Shown in pieces: positions 23,522-32,358 of a stretch of DNA of 43,056 nucleotides. A program made the position numbers and the translations under genes. The DNA is from Chitinophagaceae bacterium (GTDB lineage: Bacteria > Bacteroidota > Bacteroidia > Chitinophagales > Chitinophagaceae). The stretch lies in the NCBI GenBank assembly GCA_016787135.1, contig JAEUVK010000015.1:1-43056 (forward strand), in the 5' to 3' direction. Position 1 is the first letter of the stretch. Each line of letters starts with the position of its first letter. Under the pieces are notes generated by a model. It worked only from the letters and a program-made list of their open reading frames with translations, did no database searches and was not told where the DNA came from.

Positions 23522-24640
23522 TTAGTTTAAGTATTTGTTATACAGATCAACATAGGATGCTGTCATTCTTTCAGCTGTAAATTTTTCAGATATCAGTTGG
23601 TATGCATTTTTCCCAAGGGTTTGAGAATACCCTGCATCCTGTTTTAATACGTTGATCTTTTCGATTATCTGTTCTTCATTTTTAGGATCGATCAAAAAAC
23701 CATTGACCCCGTCTACTACGATCTCGTCTGTGCCGCCTCCACGGGTGGCAATTACCGGTTTAGAAGAAGCCATGTATTCCACAATTGAATTCGATATTCC
23801 CTCGCCGTGGTTTTCAGAATTTGTGATCAAAATCCCCGTATCCACAATTTGTAAAATAGATTCTATGTCATGACGGTTGCCTAAGAACTTTATTTGCCTG
23901 TCCAGCATATCAGCCGGTACTTTCGCTTTTACGGCATCCATATAAACCCCGTTACCGATCAGCAGGAAAACCAGGTTTTTATCGGCTGCACACATTTTTG
24001 TAGCTGCTTTTACCAATGTATCATGATCTTTCCTGATCTCAAATGCCGCCACCATGGCTATAATGAATTTATTGCCCTTACACTCTCCGAGAATTTCCTT
24101 TTCTACTTCACATGGCGGTCGCAGATCTTTAAAGCGATTCATATCAATACCGTTGTATATGCACACTGATTTTCTCGGGGGAGTCTCATACGCTTTCAAG
24201 CCTGCCAATGAATTGGCGATAAACACTTTGGCGAATGGGGACAATAATTTTATACGGTAATAAAGTGATTTATTGAATGAATTCAGCTTGGCAGATGCAT
24301 CATAGATTATACCATGCAACAGCGTCTTATTGATAAATGCATTGGCAAAATTCAGGTAAGCGCTGGCTGTGACATCCCATGAATGAATAATATCAGGATT
24401 AAAGGTCTTGATGATCTTCCGGAGTTTAAAGACCAGGCTGAAATCTTTACTGTTTTTTTTGGTAATGGTTTCAAAAGTGATCGGCAGGTCATATACGTAA
24501 GGGTAATCTACCGTATCTGTCAGGGAGACCAGGTAAATATCGAAGTTATCTTTATCTTTCTTTAACCCTTTGATCAGTTCAAGCATTCTTCTTTCTTTGC
24601 CACCTTTTTTCAGGGTATTTATGACCATCAAAATTCTCAT
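23522..24640 (-). CDS. Glycosyltransferase family 4
   Basis: The protein has 372 residues. It opens with ILMVINTLKKGGKERRMLEL, the GT4 glycine-rich loop, and contains IIHSWDVTAS. The C-terminal domain shows IAMVAAFEIRKDHDTLVKAA, VFLLIGNGVYMDAVKA, E-x7-E in ENHGEGISNSIVEYMASSKP and GGGTDEIVVDGVNGFLI. The donor sugar is unknown. It is one of four GT4 enzymes in the EPS locus and lies 51 bp after the Wzy-like gene. Confidence 0.9.
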   Translation of the reverse strand: MRILMVINTLKKGGKERRMLELIKGLKKDKDNFDIYLVSLTDTVDYPYVYDLPITFETITKKNSKDFSLVFKLRKIIKTFNPDIIHSWDVTASAYLNFANAFINKTLLHGIIYDASAKLNSFNKSLYYRIKLLSPFAKVFIANSLAGLKAYETPPRKSVCIYNGIDMNRFKDLRPPCEVEKEILGECKGNKFIIAMVAAFEIRKDHDTLVKAATKMCAADKNLVFLLIGNGVYMDAVKAKVPADMLDRQIKFLGNRHDIESILQIVDTGILITNSENHGEGISNSIVEYMASSKPVIATRGGGTDEIVVDGVNGFLIDPKNEEQIIEKINVLKQDAGYSQTLGKNAYQLISEKFTAERMTASYVDLYNKYLN

Positions 24641-24691
24641 AGCGGGTACGGGTGAATTAAAGCATAATGATAGAAAAAAAGCTTCATATTT

Positions 24692-26038
24692 CTAAATATT
24701 GTTACGGGAAATCTGAACAGGTTCTTCAGGCTGAAACTCTTCATCAGCATGACTTATATAGCGAAGCTCAGCTGCCAGCGAACCGGTGATCAGGTACACA
24801 AAGCCTGAAATTAATTCCCGGTTATGACTGGTGATATAAAGTATGACATAGATCAGGCAAACCAATACCGGGGAAAAAAGCCTGATGTTCCAATACCGGG
24901 CGATAAATGAGAACAGCATAGAGAAATATATCACGGCTCCAACCATCCCGAATTCGATGAACATCAGCAATACACCGTTATGTGCATCGTAACCCTCATC
25001 ACCATAATCCCTTGCCATGAAGCCTTCATGTCCTATCCCAAATATCTGTTCTTCGCCATTCATTACTTTCATATAAGCATTATAGGCTACTTCCGATGCC
25101 TTGGCCCGCCAATCCATGGAGTCAAGGGATTCTGCCTTGAAGCTATTACCCATGGCCCGGTTGAAGATTGCTACAGGTTCATCGATGAGCCTGGCCGTTA
25201 TGATCTCCATGAACTTACTGTCTATATGAAATACAATGGTCAGAAACTGGAAAAGAAATAAGGCTAAAACCAGGCATGAAACGGTAACCACTATCAACCG
25301 GTAAGCCTTTTTGGAATTTTTAACTGATAAAAGCCCTTTTGCGATCAGCACTATTGCAACGATAATAAGGATCAGCAAAGCGCTTCTTGAAGTAGATAGC
25401 AATACCCCGAAAAACATAAAAGGCATCATGTAGAGATTTCTTTTGTGCCCGTGGTCGGCCAGGTAATCACTCAAGAGAAATACAAAAGTGACAGCGCAGA
25501 TGTATCCAAAGAAATTGTGATTAAAAACAGTATAGGCAGGCGTAAAGCTGAAATAGATCCTTACTATCCGCAACTCACTTCCCTGCATATATGTCCAGAT
25601 AAGATCCCCGAGACAGGAAAATCCGGCAATAATTATGCTTAGTGCGAATATCTTATACCCGCCTTCCCGCAGGTAAAAGAAATAGGCGAGGTAAGCATAT
25701 ACAACAGTGAAAAAATATTCTTTGACAATGGATGATGTGAGCAGGCCATTCTCAAAAGTAATGGCCAGTGCGTAAACAACAAATACCAGGATCGTGATGC
25801 CATACGATGTTGTCAGAAAGGCGGGAAAGCGAACGTACTTTGCATCATTTAGTACCTTGACCAAAAGAGCAAGGGCGACAAATGACCTGAAATTCAATGG
25901 TAACCCGGGCATATCAAAGTTGATATCCGCGATAACGCAGACAAATAGGAGTACAGCGATCTGCTTTGGTTTGTTAAGCAAAGCATAAGCAAACCAGATC
26001 GCCGCTGCGATCATCAGTATAATCTTAACTACCGCCAT
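24692..26038 (-). CDS. O-antigen ligase/Wzy-type polymerase
   Basis: The protein has 448 residues and about ten to twelve hydrophobic helices with one large periplasmic loop. The loop holds the family hallmark around DAHNGVLLMFIEFGMVGAVI, preceded by QIFGIGHEGFMARDYGDEGY. LLSTSRSALLILIIVAIVLI is the conserved segment of the O-antigen ligase/polymerase superfamily (Wzy_C). With Wzx, Wzc and Wza in the same locus, the role is most likely polymerisation of flipped repeat units at the periplasmic face. A WaaL-type ligase is possible but less likely here. Confidence 0.85.
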   Translation of the reverse strand: MAVVKIILMIAAAIWFAYALLNKPKQIAVLLFVCVIADINFDMPGLPLNFRSFVALALLVKVLNDAKYVRFPAFLTTSYGITILVFVVYALAITFENGLLTSSIVKEYFFTVVYAYLAYFFYLREGGYKIFALSIIIAGFSCLGDLIWTYMQGSELRIVRIYFSFTPAYTVFNHNFFGYICAVTFVFLLSDYLADHGHKRNLYMMPFMFFGVLLSTSRSALLILIIVAIVLIAKGLLSVKNSKKAYRLIVVTVSCLVLALFLFQFLTIVFHIDSKFMEIITARLIDEPVAIFNRAMGNSFKAESLDSMDWRAKASEVAYNAYMKVMNGEEQIFGIGHEGFMARDYGDEGYDAHNGVLLMFIEFGMVGAVIYFSMLFSFIARYWNIRLFSPVLVCLIYVILYITSHNRELISGFVYLITGSLAAELRYISHADEEFQPEEPVQISRNNI

Positions 26039-26073
26039 ATTGCCTGTTGATACTATTATCTTTTATCGGGTAC

Positions 26074-27072
26074 TCAGATCTGCGAAGCAGCTGTTTTCGG
26101 CACGTATATTTTTTTTACATTTCTCAGAGCAGTGTGTAAGAATGGATAACGAAGAAAGGTTTTCTGCATCCAGAGCTTTACGCTCACTTCTTTTTTTTGT
26201 TTCAGGAACGAAAATGAATCTACGGCTTCGGGATAACTACGCCATTTGAAGGCCATAGCGAATTTTTTCCGATGGTACATTAATTCAAATTCTTCTTCTA
26301 TCTCTCTGCTTACATTGTATTTTTTGATAAAATATTTTTTTATTACATAGTGATTTTTCAGGAACCCGAACCTCTTTGTAAGATCTTTGGAGCGGGATAT
26401 AGATTCCTGCATGATACGGTAAGTGGCGGTACTTTCAGGCAGGTATTTGAAATTGGTCCGGATGGATAATTCAAGCCAGGTGGGAAGATCCTCGTATGTA
26501 AACCCTGCCTTTATATACTCATTGATATCAACGTATTCATCAAAAAGGGACTTTTTGAAACAAACAGTTAATGTATTGAGGAAGAATTTATTAGTTATCA
26601 GTGCTTCAAATATTTTACCGTCAAAAACAGAAGGCTGATTCTTTGAGTTATAGTTCTCAATGATAGCACCATTGCTGGTGAGCAGGAAATGTGCATCGGT
26701 ATGCACCACTCCATATTCAGGATTGTTTTCCAAAAAGCCGATCTGCATTTCCAGCTTCATCGGGTTATGCCAGTAGTCATCACTGTGGCATACGGCAACA
26801 TACTTTCCTTTGCAAGCCTTGACCGTATCGCGGAAATTGCCAAGGACCTTCTTGTTAGGTTCCTTAGGCAACACCCGTACAATGCCGGGAAATTTTTCCT
26901 GGTATTCAAGAGCAATAGTCCTGGTACCGTCTGTGGAGCCATCGTCTCCCACCACTACTTCAAAAGTATAGCGGGTCTTCTGGGCAAGGATGCAATCCAT
27001 TGCCTGGCGTATATACGCTTCCTGATTGTAAGACATGAGTGCAACACTCACCATAGGGTTACTTGTGTTCAT
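26074..27072 (-). CDS. Glycosyltransferase family 2
   Basis: The protein has 332 residues and a GT-A fold. The nucleotide-binding start is VSVALMSYNQEAYIRQAMDC, followed by EVVVGDDGSTDGTRTIALEY. The metal-binding D-x-D equivalent is CHSDDYWHNPMKLE. The C-terminal part (RIMQESISRSKDL and later) is typical of GT2 enzymes of capsule and O-antigen loci. Its first 14 bases overlap the end of the wzx gene, so translation is coupled to the flippase. The sugar transferred is not known. Confidence 0.9.
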   Translation of the reverse strand: MNTSNPMVSVALMSYNQEAYIRQAMDCILAQKTRYTFEVVVGDDGSTDGTRTIALEYQEKFPGIVRVLPKEPNKKVLGNFRDTVKACKGKYVAVCHSDDYWHNPMKLEMQIGFLENNPEYGVVHTDAHFLLTSNGAIIENYNSKNQPSVFDGKIFEALITNKFFLNTLTVCFKKSLFDEYVDINEYIKAGFTYEDLPTWLELSIRTNFKYLPESTATYRIMQESISRSKDLTKRFGFLKNHYVIKKYFIKKYNVSREIEEEFELMYHRKKFAMAFKWRSYPEAVDSFSFLKQKKEVSVKLWMQKTFLRYPFLHTALRNVKKIYVPKTAASQI

Positions 27073-28345
27073 AACTAAATAGAATTTTTCTGAGTACGAA
27101 TAACATAATGATAAACTGGATCAGGAAGCCGGCGGCATACCCCATGGTAGCGCCGATGGTTCCATATTGATCTATAAATAAAATTGAGAGTAATGCGAAA
27201 AGCGTGCAGCTTACTATTTCAACGATAATAAAGGTTTTTGTCATGGCTTTAGCCAATAATACATATCCCAGTACCCAGGTGATCATCTTGAAAAAGTCCC
27301 CGGCAAGCTGAAAGGCAAACAACCCTTCCATGTCCTGGAATTTTTCCGTAAACAGGATATTAATGATCAAACCACGGAAAAAGAATATAGCAAGTGAAGT
27401 AAGCAGGAGGAATGGCACTACCAATTTATATACGGATATGATCTCATTCCGTATTTCAAATTTTTCTTTTAGGCCAGATAATTTTGGCAGATAATATACG
27501 CTAAGAGATGTCGTAATCACCTGCAGGTATATTGTTGATATCCTGTTCACACCTTCCCATAGCCCTGCATTGTCTAAGGATGTTTTTGCTATATAGCTTC
27601 GTACAATGAGCTGGCTTTGATTAATGGCAACAACGCTGACGAGGGTCATGAGTGCAAATTTCGCAAGCCTGATGGCCGCCGTTTTGCTAAACCCCGCGAA
27701 AAATAAACGCCATTTGAACCATTTGGATGAGGTGACTATAGCCAATGTTACAAAAAAGACAACTGACTGATAGGTCACTGCGGCGATCAATGCGCCCGGT
27801 ATGCCAAAGTTCAACGCTAATATTACTGAGAACAATAGCCCGGTAAGACTGCCAGTTATGTTTACTACAACATATTTTTTGAATTCACGATAACCATTGA
27901 GCACTGCTACCAGCATGGCGTTAAACGCATATAGGATTATAGTAGCCCCGAAAATGTGAAATATATATTCATAGCCGGGATCTTTCAATATCGATCTGGA
28001 AAAGTATCCTGCCCCGATGATAAGTGTAATTCCGCATATCACTGAAAGGAATGCTGTAATACGGAATCCTGTTGAAAGGAACAGTTTTTGTTTATTTACC
28101 GAGTCACCATACTGTGCAATATGCTTGGTCATCCCGGTATTCATACCCCCGGCACAGATTGTAAGCAGCATGTTGCTGAAGTTGGTTAACTGCCCCAGCA
28201 GTGCAATACCGGATGGTCCGATGGTACTGGCAACTACTTTTACACTTATGAATCCCGTCAGCATCCTGATCAATGTGGCTACTGCGTTCAAAAAGGAGAC
28301 CTTAACAAGGTCAGTAGTAAATATTTTTTTCAGCTTTAGCAGCAT
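27059..28345 (-). CDS. wzx: O-antigen/EPS repeat-unit flippase (WzxE-like)
   Basis: The protein has 428 residues and about twelve membrane helices of the MOP superfamily. The N-terminal region resembles WzxE-type translocases: FLNAVATLIRMLTGFISVKV, ASTIGPSGIALLGQLTNFSN, GGMNTGMTKHIAQYG and then STGFRITAFLSV. It moves the undecaprenyl-diphosphate-linked repeat from the cytoplasmic to the periplasmic side. It lies directly after the UpxY antiterminator gene, separated by 158 bp that include a 12-bp imperfect stem-loop. It overlaps the GT2 gene downstream by 14 bp. Confidence 0.9.
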   Translation of the reverse strand: MLLKLKKIFTTDLVKVSFLNAVATLIRMLTGFISVKVVASTIGPSGIALLGQLTNFSNMLLTICAGGMNTGMTKHIAQYGDSVNKQKLFLSTGFRITAFLSVICGITLIIGAGYFSRSILKDPGYEYIFHIFGATIILYAFNAMLVAVLNGYREFKKYVVVNITGSLTGLLFSVILALNFGIPGALIAAVTYQSVVFFVTLAIVTSSKWFKWRLFFAGFSKTAAIRLAKFALMTLVSVVAINQSQLIVRSYIAKTSLDNAGLWEGVNRISTIYLQVITTSLSVYYLPKLSGLKEKFEIRNEIISVYKLVVPFLLLTSLAIFFFRGLIINILFTEKFQDMEGLFAFQLAGDFFKMITWVLGYVLLAKAMTKTFIIVEIVSCTLFALLSILFIDQYGTIGATMGYAAGFLIQFIIMLFVLRKILFSYEHK

Positions 28346-28412
28346 GTTTGTTATTCATTGGGTCCTGCCGTTGCCGGCAAATAATCTTCAATAAGGCGGT
28401 ATCAGAGGATAA

Positions 28413-28442
28413 GCATGCTATACGGTTTAGCGTATAATATGC
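28413..28442. promoter_or_regulatory. Imperfect 12-bp stem-loop between upxY and wzx
   Basis: GCATGCTATACG (28413-28424) and CGTATAATATGC (28431-28442) pair over 12 positions with one mismatch and one G-T pair, and a six-base loop. There is no T run on the minus strand, so it is not a classic terminator. It lies upstream of the flippase gene in the mRNA leader region and may pause polymerase or protect mRNA. Confidence 0.45.
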
Positions 28443-28503
28443 CAGTATTCAGAAGGAAGTGTAGCCGGATAAACTGCGGCCGGTATCATTCTTTTCAGGA
28501 TGA

Positions 28504-29040
28504 CTATCCCACTTGTAACCTTGCTTCCTGTAGCGGGCTTATGGTTTCCAGGTTATCTTTTCTTATTTCGGCCACCAGTGTTTGCCCCAGTGACGGAAGA
28601 GTGATTTTTACAGTATTGGTCCTGATCTCAACCACATTACCTTCCCACATCATCAGCGGGCCATTGATGATCCTGACCCTGTCGTTGAGATTTACATTCG
28701 TTTTTTCTACACTGACGTGATCGTACTCATTCAGGAATTTTTTTATCGTATCGATCTCATCATTGCGTATAACAGCCGGCTTATTCAGCCAATGCACAAA
28801 GTTTATTACACCATCTGTTTGCTTAATGCTCAGGTGTTCCTTTTCAGATACATGCACAAAAACGTAAGAAGCAAAAAGCGGTTCTAAAATTACTTTTTTT
28901 CTGTCGGCCCATCTTCTTTCAACTTTGTTCAAAGGGCAATAGACTTGTATTCTCTTTTTTTCGAGCAGTTCGGCTACTTTCTTTTCCCATCTGGGGCGGG
29001 TGTAAAGAGCGTACCATTGTTTTGTTGTGATCGGGATCAT
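28504..29040 (-). CDS. UpxY-family transcription antiterminator (NusG paralogue)
   Basis: The protein has 178 residues. The NusG N-terminal domain is clear: KQWYALYTRPRWEKKVAELL, the strand with QVYCPLNKVERRWADRKK, LEPLFASYVFVHVSEKEH and GVINFVHWLNKPAVI. A KOW-type C-terminal segment follows: LNDRVRIINGPLMMWEGNVV. UpxY/LoaP/RfaH-type paralogues ride RNA polymerase through long polysaccharide operons. This one would let transcription of the 22-kb locus pass internal pause or termination sites. It is unusual in being third in the operon, after wza and wzc, instead of first, and it is flanked by 131-bp and 158-bp gaps with inverted repeats. Confidence 0.9.
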   Translation of the reverse strand: MIPITTKQWYALYTRPRWEKKVAELLEKKRIQVYCPLNKVERRWADRKKVILEPLFASYVFVHVSEKEHLSIKQTDGVINFVHWLNKPAVIRNDEIDTIKKFLNEYDHVSVEKTNVNLNDRVRIINGPLMMWEGNVVEIRTNTVKITLPSLGQTLVAEIRKDNLETISPLQEARLQVG

Positions 29041-29060
29041 GGTTCAGGTTTAAGGTCCAG

Positions 29061-29076
29061 AAATGTTATAACATTT
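29061..29076. promoter_or_regulatory. Perfect 16-bp palindrome AAATGTTATAACATTT
   Basis: The palindrome lies 21 bp upstream of the UpxY start codon in the 131-bp gap after the tyrosine kinase gene. Perfect dyad symmetry without a spacer fits a dimeric protein binding site. As RNA it would form a 6-bp hairpin near the ribosome site. Confidence 0.45.
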
Positions 29077-29094
29077 TTACTGGTTTTTCAGGAA

Positions 29095-29153
29095 AGGCTC
29101 CGCCCATCTCACTTACAGGTACAGACCAATAATGAGTGAAGGTGGGAGGGGCT
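29095..29153. promoter_or_regulatory. Long imperfect stem-loop in the upxY leader
   Basis: The segments 29095-29115 and 29133-29153 are imperfectly complementary, with the clearest pairing at CTCACT against AGTGAA and at the C-rich against the G-rich arms. A 17-base loop separates them. No T run follows. It may be a pause or attenuator structure governing the antiterminator gene. Confidence 0.35.
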
Positions 29154-29171
29154 GGTAATGGTGGCCGGCAA

Positions 29172-31520
29172 CTATTTCTGTTGTTTCACGTGTTTCCTTT
29201 GCTTCTTTACCTTTTTACCACTATTATCATATATGTATCCATAACCGTATCCGTATCCATATCCATTTTTCGTAAAACCACGGGAACGAATACCGTTAAA
29301 TATTATTCCAACATTCACCAGATGGTGGTGTATCAGATTATCCTGTTCAAGTCTTTCGATATACACTTTGGGAGTGTATTTATGTTTTACAACATATAAT
29401 GTTGCATGACATAAAGGAGATAATACATAGGCATCTGAAAGCAGTGTGGACGGCGCAGAATCAATGATCACATAATCAAAAATATCTTCCAGGTAATTAA
29501 GCAGGTCCTTCAATCTTTCATTCATCAGCAATTCTGAGGGATTATCAGGAAGTGTACCGGCGGGTAGGAAAAATAAGTTTGTATTGGCTGCAGTTCTTTT
29601 AATCACCTCTTCAGGTTCACACTCACCCCATAAATAGTTGCTTACTCCTTTTTCATAATCCACATTCAGCTTTTCACTCAGTGACGGGTTGGCAAGATCG
29701 AGTTCCAGCAGGACCACTTTTTTACCTGTCATTGCCAGGCTCAGCGATAAATTAAGCGCAACAAAGCTTTTGCCTTCACCTGATAAAGATGAAGTCACGA
29801 GTACTCTTTTTTTGCCGGCATGATTTACCCCCAGGTATGCCAGTGATGTACGTATTCTGCGGAATTGTTCTGCAATGAAAGTTCTTTTTCCTTCCTGTAT
29901 CACTAAAGGGTCTTTGGAATTGTCAAGCACAACTTCACCAATTATCGGGAAGGAGGTCATGTCTTCGATCTCTTTTCTGAAGGTTATTTTCCTGTTCAGC
30001 ATTCCTTTTACATTGATAAATCCGACAGGCAGTGCCAATGCAAAGAAGGCAGCAAGCATATATATCATCATCGGCTTCGGGCTTACGGGATAGGGCAAGG
30101 CATGTGCTTTATCTACTACCCGGATGTCAACGATAGTTGAACGGTAGGAAAGCTCAGTTTCTTCTTTTTTCTGCAATAGAAAAGAATATATTCCGCTTTT
30201 AATGGCCTGTTGCCGGTTGATATCGATCAGATCCCTTTCTTTCTGGGGGATCTTCTGTAGCATGGTCGCGTACGTGTTATTGGACGCCGTCAGGTTCAGC
30301 TTACTGGCAGAAAGGCTTGACCGCTGGTTACGTATGTTTTCCAGCACACTTGGTTTTAATTTGTTGATCTCACCTTTCAAAGAGGTCAGGACAGGATTAT
30401 TTTCACCAGTTGTTTTTTTAAGTTTTTCGTATGCTAGTTCTTTCTCGTTGAGTTTATTGATCAGATCTGTCAATATGGGATCTTTCAGTCCAAGTGTAGT
30501 AGGAGATACCTGGCTATTATTATCTTTTGACAAAAGTGATTTTTCTACCTCGTCAAGAACCGATAACTGGATATTCACTTCACCCATTTTCGTATCGATT
30601 TCCCCCACACTTTTTAAATACATTTCGCCTTGCTTGCCAATGTCCACTGCTTCTCTTGAAGATTTATATGACTGGGCTTTTTGTTCAATCTCTTGTAACT
30701 CTTTTTCTACAACCTCCAGGCGTTTATCTACAAAGGTCAGCGTGTTCACAGCCAATTTAGCCTTATCATCGATGGTGGCTTTGTTATATGCGATTATAAC
30801 TTCGTTCAACACTTCTTCAGCCCTTCCGGGTACTTCATCTCTTTGCGTCAACGAAATAACGGTAGAGACACGGCTTCCCATGACCTTTAGCCGGGAAGCA
30901 TAACTGCCCGCTGCCGCAGACGGTTTCATCAGAGAAAAATATAACTGGCCTTCAGCTTTGGAAGAATAATTTTTGTTGGGCACGAATTTAAGTTTGCCGT
31001 ATTCCGTCTCTACTAACTTATTGACGGGATATTTTTTGGCAGCTATTACAACCTGGCTATCCTTTTCTGAGAATGTAAATTCGGCTTTACTGACTTCTTT
31101 CAGAGTCTCCGGATTAGCAAATTCTATAGTGACCGGAGAAGTATAATAAGCTGACTTATGCATCATTTTTGCATCTTCAAAAAATGTCGCATACAGGTGA
31201 AGATTTTTTACTACATCTTCCATCAGCGTCTTTGATTTCAGAACCTCAACCTCATTTTCAATTAATTTTTTACCTGATAGCTGATCAAGTTGAGTCATCA
31301 TTTCTGCTTCAACCTGTCCTTTTGATTCATCCGCTATCATTATTGAAGCAGTGGCATCATACTGGCGGGGGCTTATGCGCAGATAGAACCAGGCGCAAAA
31401 CATACACAATGCCAGGAGTACAACAAATACAGGCCAGTAGGGTATATATTTAAAGAAGACTTCGCTTAATGCTTTCTTATCTTCTTTTTTAGGTTTTATT
31501 TTTTGATTGTTCTGTTGCAT
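29172..31520 (-). CDS. Polysaccharide biosynthesis tyrosine autokinase (Wzc-like)
   Basis: The protein has 782 residues from the ATG at 31520; an upstream in-frame GTG is less likely. It has two membrane helices, near residue 30 (WPVFVVLLALCMFCAWFY) and near residue 490 (MMIYMLAAFFALALPVGF), enclosing a Wzz domain and a long coiled-coil periplasmic part. The cytoplasmic BY-kinase domain has Walker A in SSLSGEGKSFVALN (580-585), Walker A' in VVLLELDLANPS and Walker B in YVIIDSAPS. The tail carries six alternating tyrosines in NGYGYGYGYGYIYD (Tyr754-764). It controls chain length through cycles of autophosphorylation. A cognate Wzb phosphatase is not seen in the window. It lies 33 bp after wza. 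Confidence 0.93.
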   Translation of the reverse strand: MQQNNQKIKPKKEDKKALSEVFFKYIPYWPVFVVLLALCMFCAWFYLRISPRQYDATASIMIADESKGQVEAEMMTQLDQLSGKKLIENEVEVLKSKTLMEDVVKNLHLYATFFEDAKMMHKSAYYTSPVTIEFANPETLKEVSKAEFTFSEKDSQVVIAAKKYPVNKLVETEYGKLKFVPNKNYSSKAEGQLYFSLMKPSAAAGSYASRLKVMGSRVSTVISLTQRDEVPGRAEEVLNEVIIAYNKATIDDKAKLAVNTLTFVDKRLEVVEKELQEIEQKAQSYKSSREAVDIGKQGEMYLKSVGEIDTKMGEVNIQLSVLDEVEKSLLSKDNNSQVSPTTLGLKDPILTDLINKLNEKELAYEKLKKTTGENNPVLTSLKGEINKLKPSVLENIRNQRSSLSASKLNLTASNNTYATMLQKIPQKERDLIDINRQQAIKSGIYSFLLQKKEETELSYRSTIVDIRVVDKAHALPYPVSPKPMMIYMLAAFFALALPVGFINVKGMLNRKITFRKEIEDMTSFPIIGEVVLDNSKDPLVIQEGKRTFIAEQFRRIRTSLAYLGVNHAGKKRVLVTSSLSGEGKSFVALNLSLSLAMTGKKVVLLELDLANPSLSEKLNVDYEKGVSNYLWGECEPEEVIKRTAANTNLFFLPAGTLPDNPSELLMNERLKDLLNYLEDIFDYVIIDSAPSTLLSDAYVLSPLCHATLYVVKHKYTPKVYIERLEQDNLIHHHLVNVGIIFNGIRSRGFTKNGYGYGYGYGYIYDNSGKKVKKQRKHVKQQK
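29235..29264 (-). repeat. Hexanucleotide repeat encoding Gly-Tyr repeats
   Basis: Five near-identical 6-bp units of the form (G/A)TATCC on the plus strand (one reads ATAACC) encode the Gly-Tyr run at the C-terminal phosphorylation tail of the Wzc-like kinase. Slippage or recombination between units would add or remove tyrosines in frame. Confidence 0.6.
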
Positions 31521-31553
31521 GAGCACTATAGATTAAGGTTCGTAACGGTTTGA

Positions 31554-32321
31554 TTAGTTTCTTTGCGTTGCTATTACCGCCAGCGATAAGGCGCTTAAAG
31601 CCACACCGATCCATTGTATCCCTCTGCCTGCACTTGCAATTTTGGCCTTATTCGGCTCCACATATACAATATCATTCGATTGCAGATAGTAAAAGGGAGA
31701 TGAAAAAAGTTCATCAGAGTTCAGGTTTATCCTCTTGATTATCTTTTGATCCTTTTCCTCCCTGATGATCATTACGTTCTGCCTTTTGCCATAAATGGTA
31801 AGATCTCCCGCTAATCCAAGTGCTTCCAGTAAAGAGATCTTTTCATTAGGTACTGTAACTACAGTCGGATGAGTCACTTCACCGAGAACAGTTACCCTGA
31901 AATTGATAAACCGGATAGACACAATCGGATCAACCAGAAGTTTAGCATCCATAAGGCTTTTAGCAATATTGTCCTTCAACTGGTTTTTAGTGAGACCTTC
32001 TGCTTTGACATTGCCGATCACGGGGAATTGTATATTTCCTTCAGAGTTGACCAGGTAACCGATCGAAGTACCTGCTCCTGTAATATTTGGCGAATTGAAA
32101 ATTGCTGTCGCTTCAGGGTTAAGACTGCTAACGCTAATACTCAGAATGTCATTTTTCTGAATTAAAGATTCAGGGAATGGGCTATTTGTCGGGATAGCTC
32201 CGTCCTGCACCGCAGGGAAATAGATGATTTTTTTTGTGTTGGTACATGATGTAGCCAAAAGTAGGGTAAGGACCAGGATAAAACCAGTCACTCTTTTGAT
32301 AAAACCGGACTTCATACGCAT
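31554..32321 (-). CDS. Polysaccharide export lipoprotein (Wza-like)
   Basis: The protein has 255 residues from the ATG at 32321. That start was chosen over an upstream in-frame GTG/ATG because it opens a lipoprotein signal (lipobox LLATSCTNTK, Cys26) and follows a GAGGAAC ribosome-site-like sequence. The Poly_export domain shows LIQKNDILSISVSSLNPEAT, GYLVNSEGNIQFPVIGNVKA and GLTKNQLKDNI, and a SLBB-type segment with VTVLGEVTHPTVVTVPNEKI. The C-terminal helix near residue 235 (GIQWIGVALSALSLAVIA) would span the outer membrane. It forms the export channel for the polymer with Wzc. It is the first gene of the EPS operon. Confidence 0.92.
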   Translation of the reverse strand: MRMKSGFIKRVTGFILVLTLLLATSCTNTKKIIYFPAVQDGAIPTNSPFPESLIQKNDILSISVSSLNPEATAIFNSPNITGAGTSIGYLVNSEGNIQFPVIGNVKAEGLTKNQLKDNIAKSLMDAKLLVDPIVSIRFINFRVTVLGEVTHPTVVTVPNEKISLLEALGLAGDLTIYGKRQNVMIIREEKDQKIIKRINLNSDELFSSPFYYLQSNDIVYVEPNKAKIASAGRGIQWIGVALSALSLAVIATQRN

Positions 32322-32333
32322 AATTTGTTCCTC

Positions 32334-32358
32334 TTTGATAAAATACTTCCTTATCAAA
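32334..32358. promoter_or_regulatory. Stem-loop directly upstream of wza
   Basis: TTTGATAA (32334-32341) and TTATCAAA (32351-32358) form a perfect 8-bp stem with a nine-base loop. The stem ends 12 bases before the start codon and adjoins the ribosome-binding sequence. It could gate translation of the first EPS gene. Confidence 0.5.

Noticed and set aside
28346..29171. Invertible promoter flanked by inverted repeats, as in Bacteroides capsule loci
   Set aside because: The inverted repeats seen are each local hairpins. I found no matching pair on the two sides of a promoter-sized segment and no nearby site-specific recombinase gene.
30202..30903. Plus-strand open frame of 233 codons
   Set aside because: It lies wholly opposite the Wzc-like kinase gene, is Ser/Leu/Phe-rich in the way of antisense frames, and has no recognisable motif.
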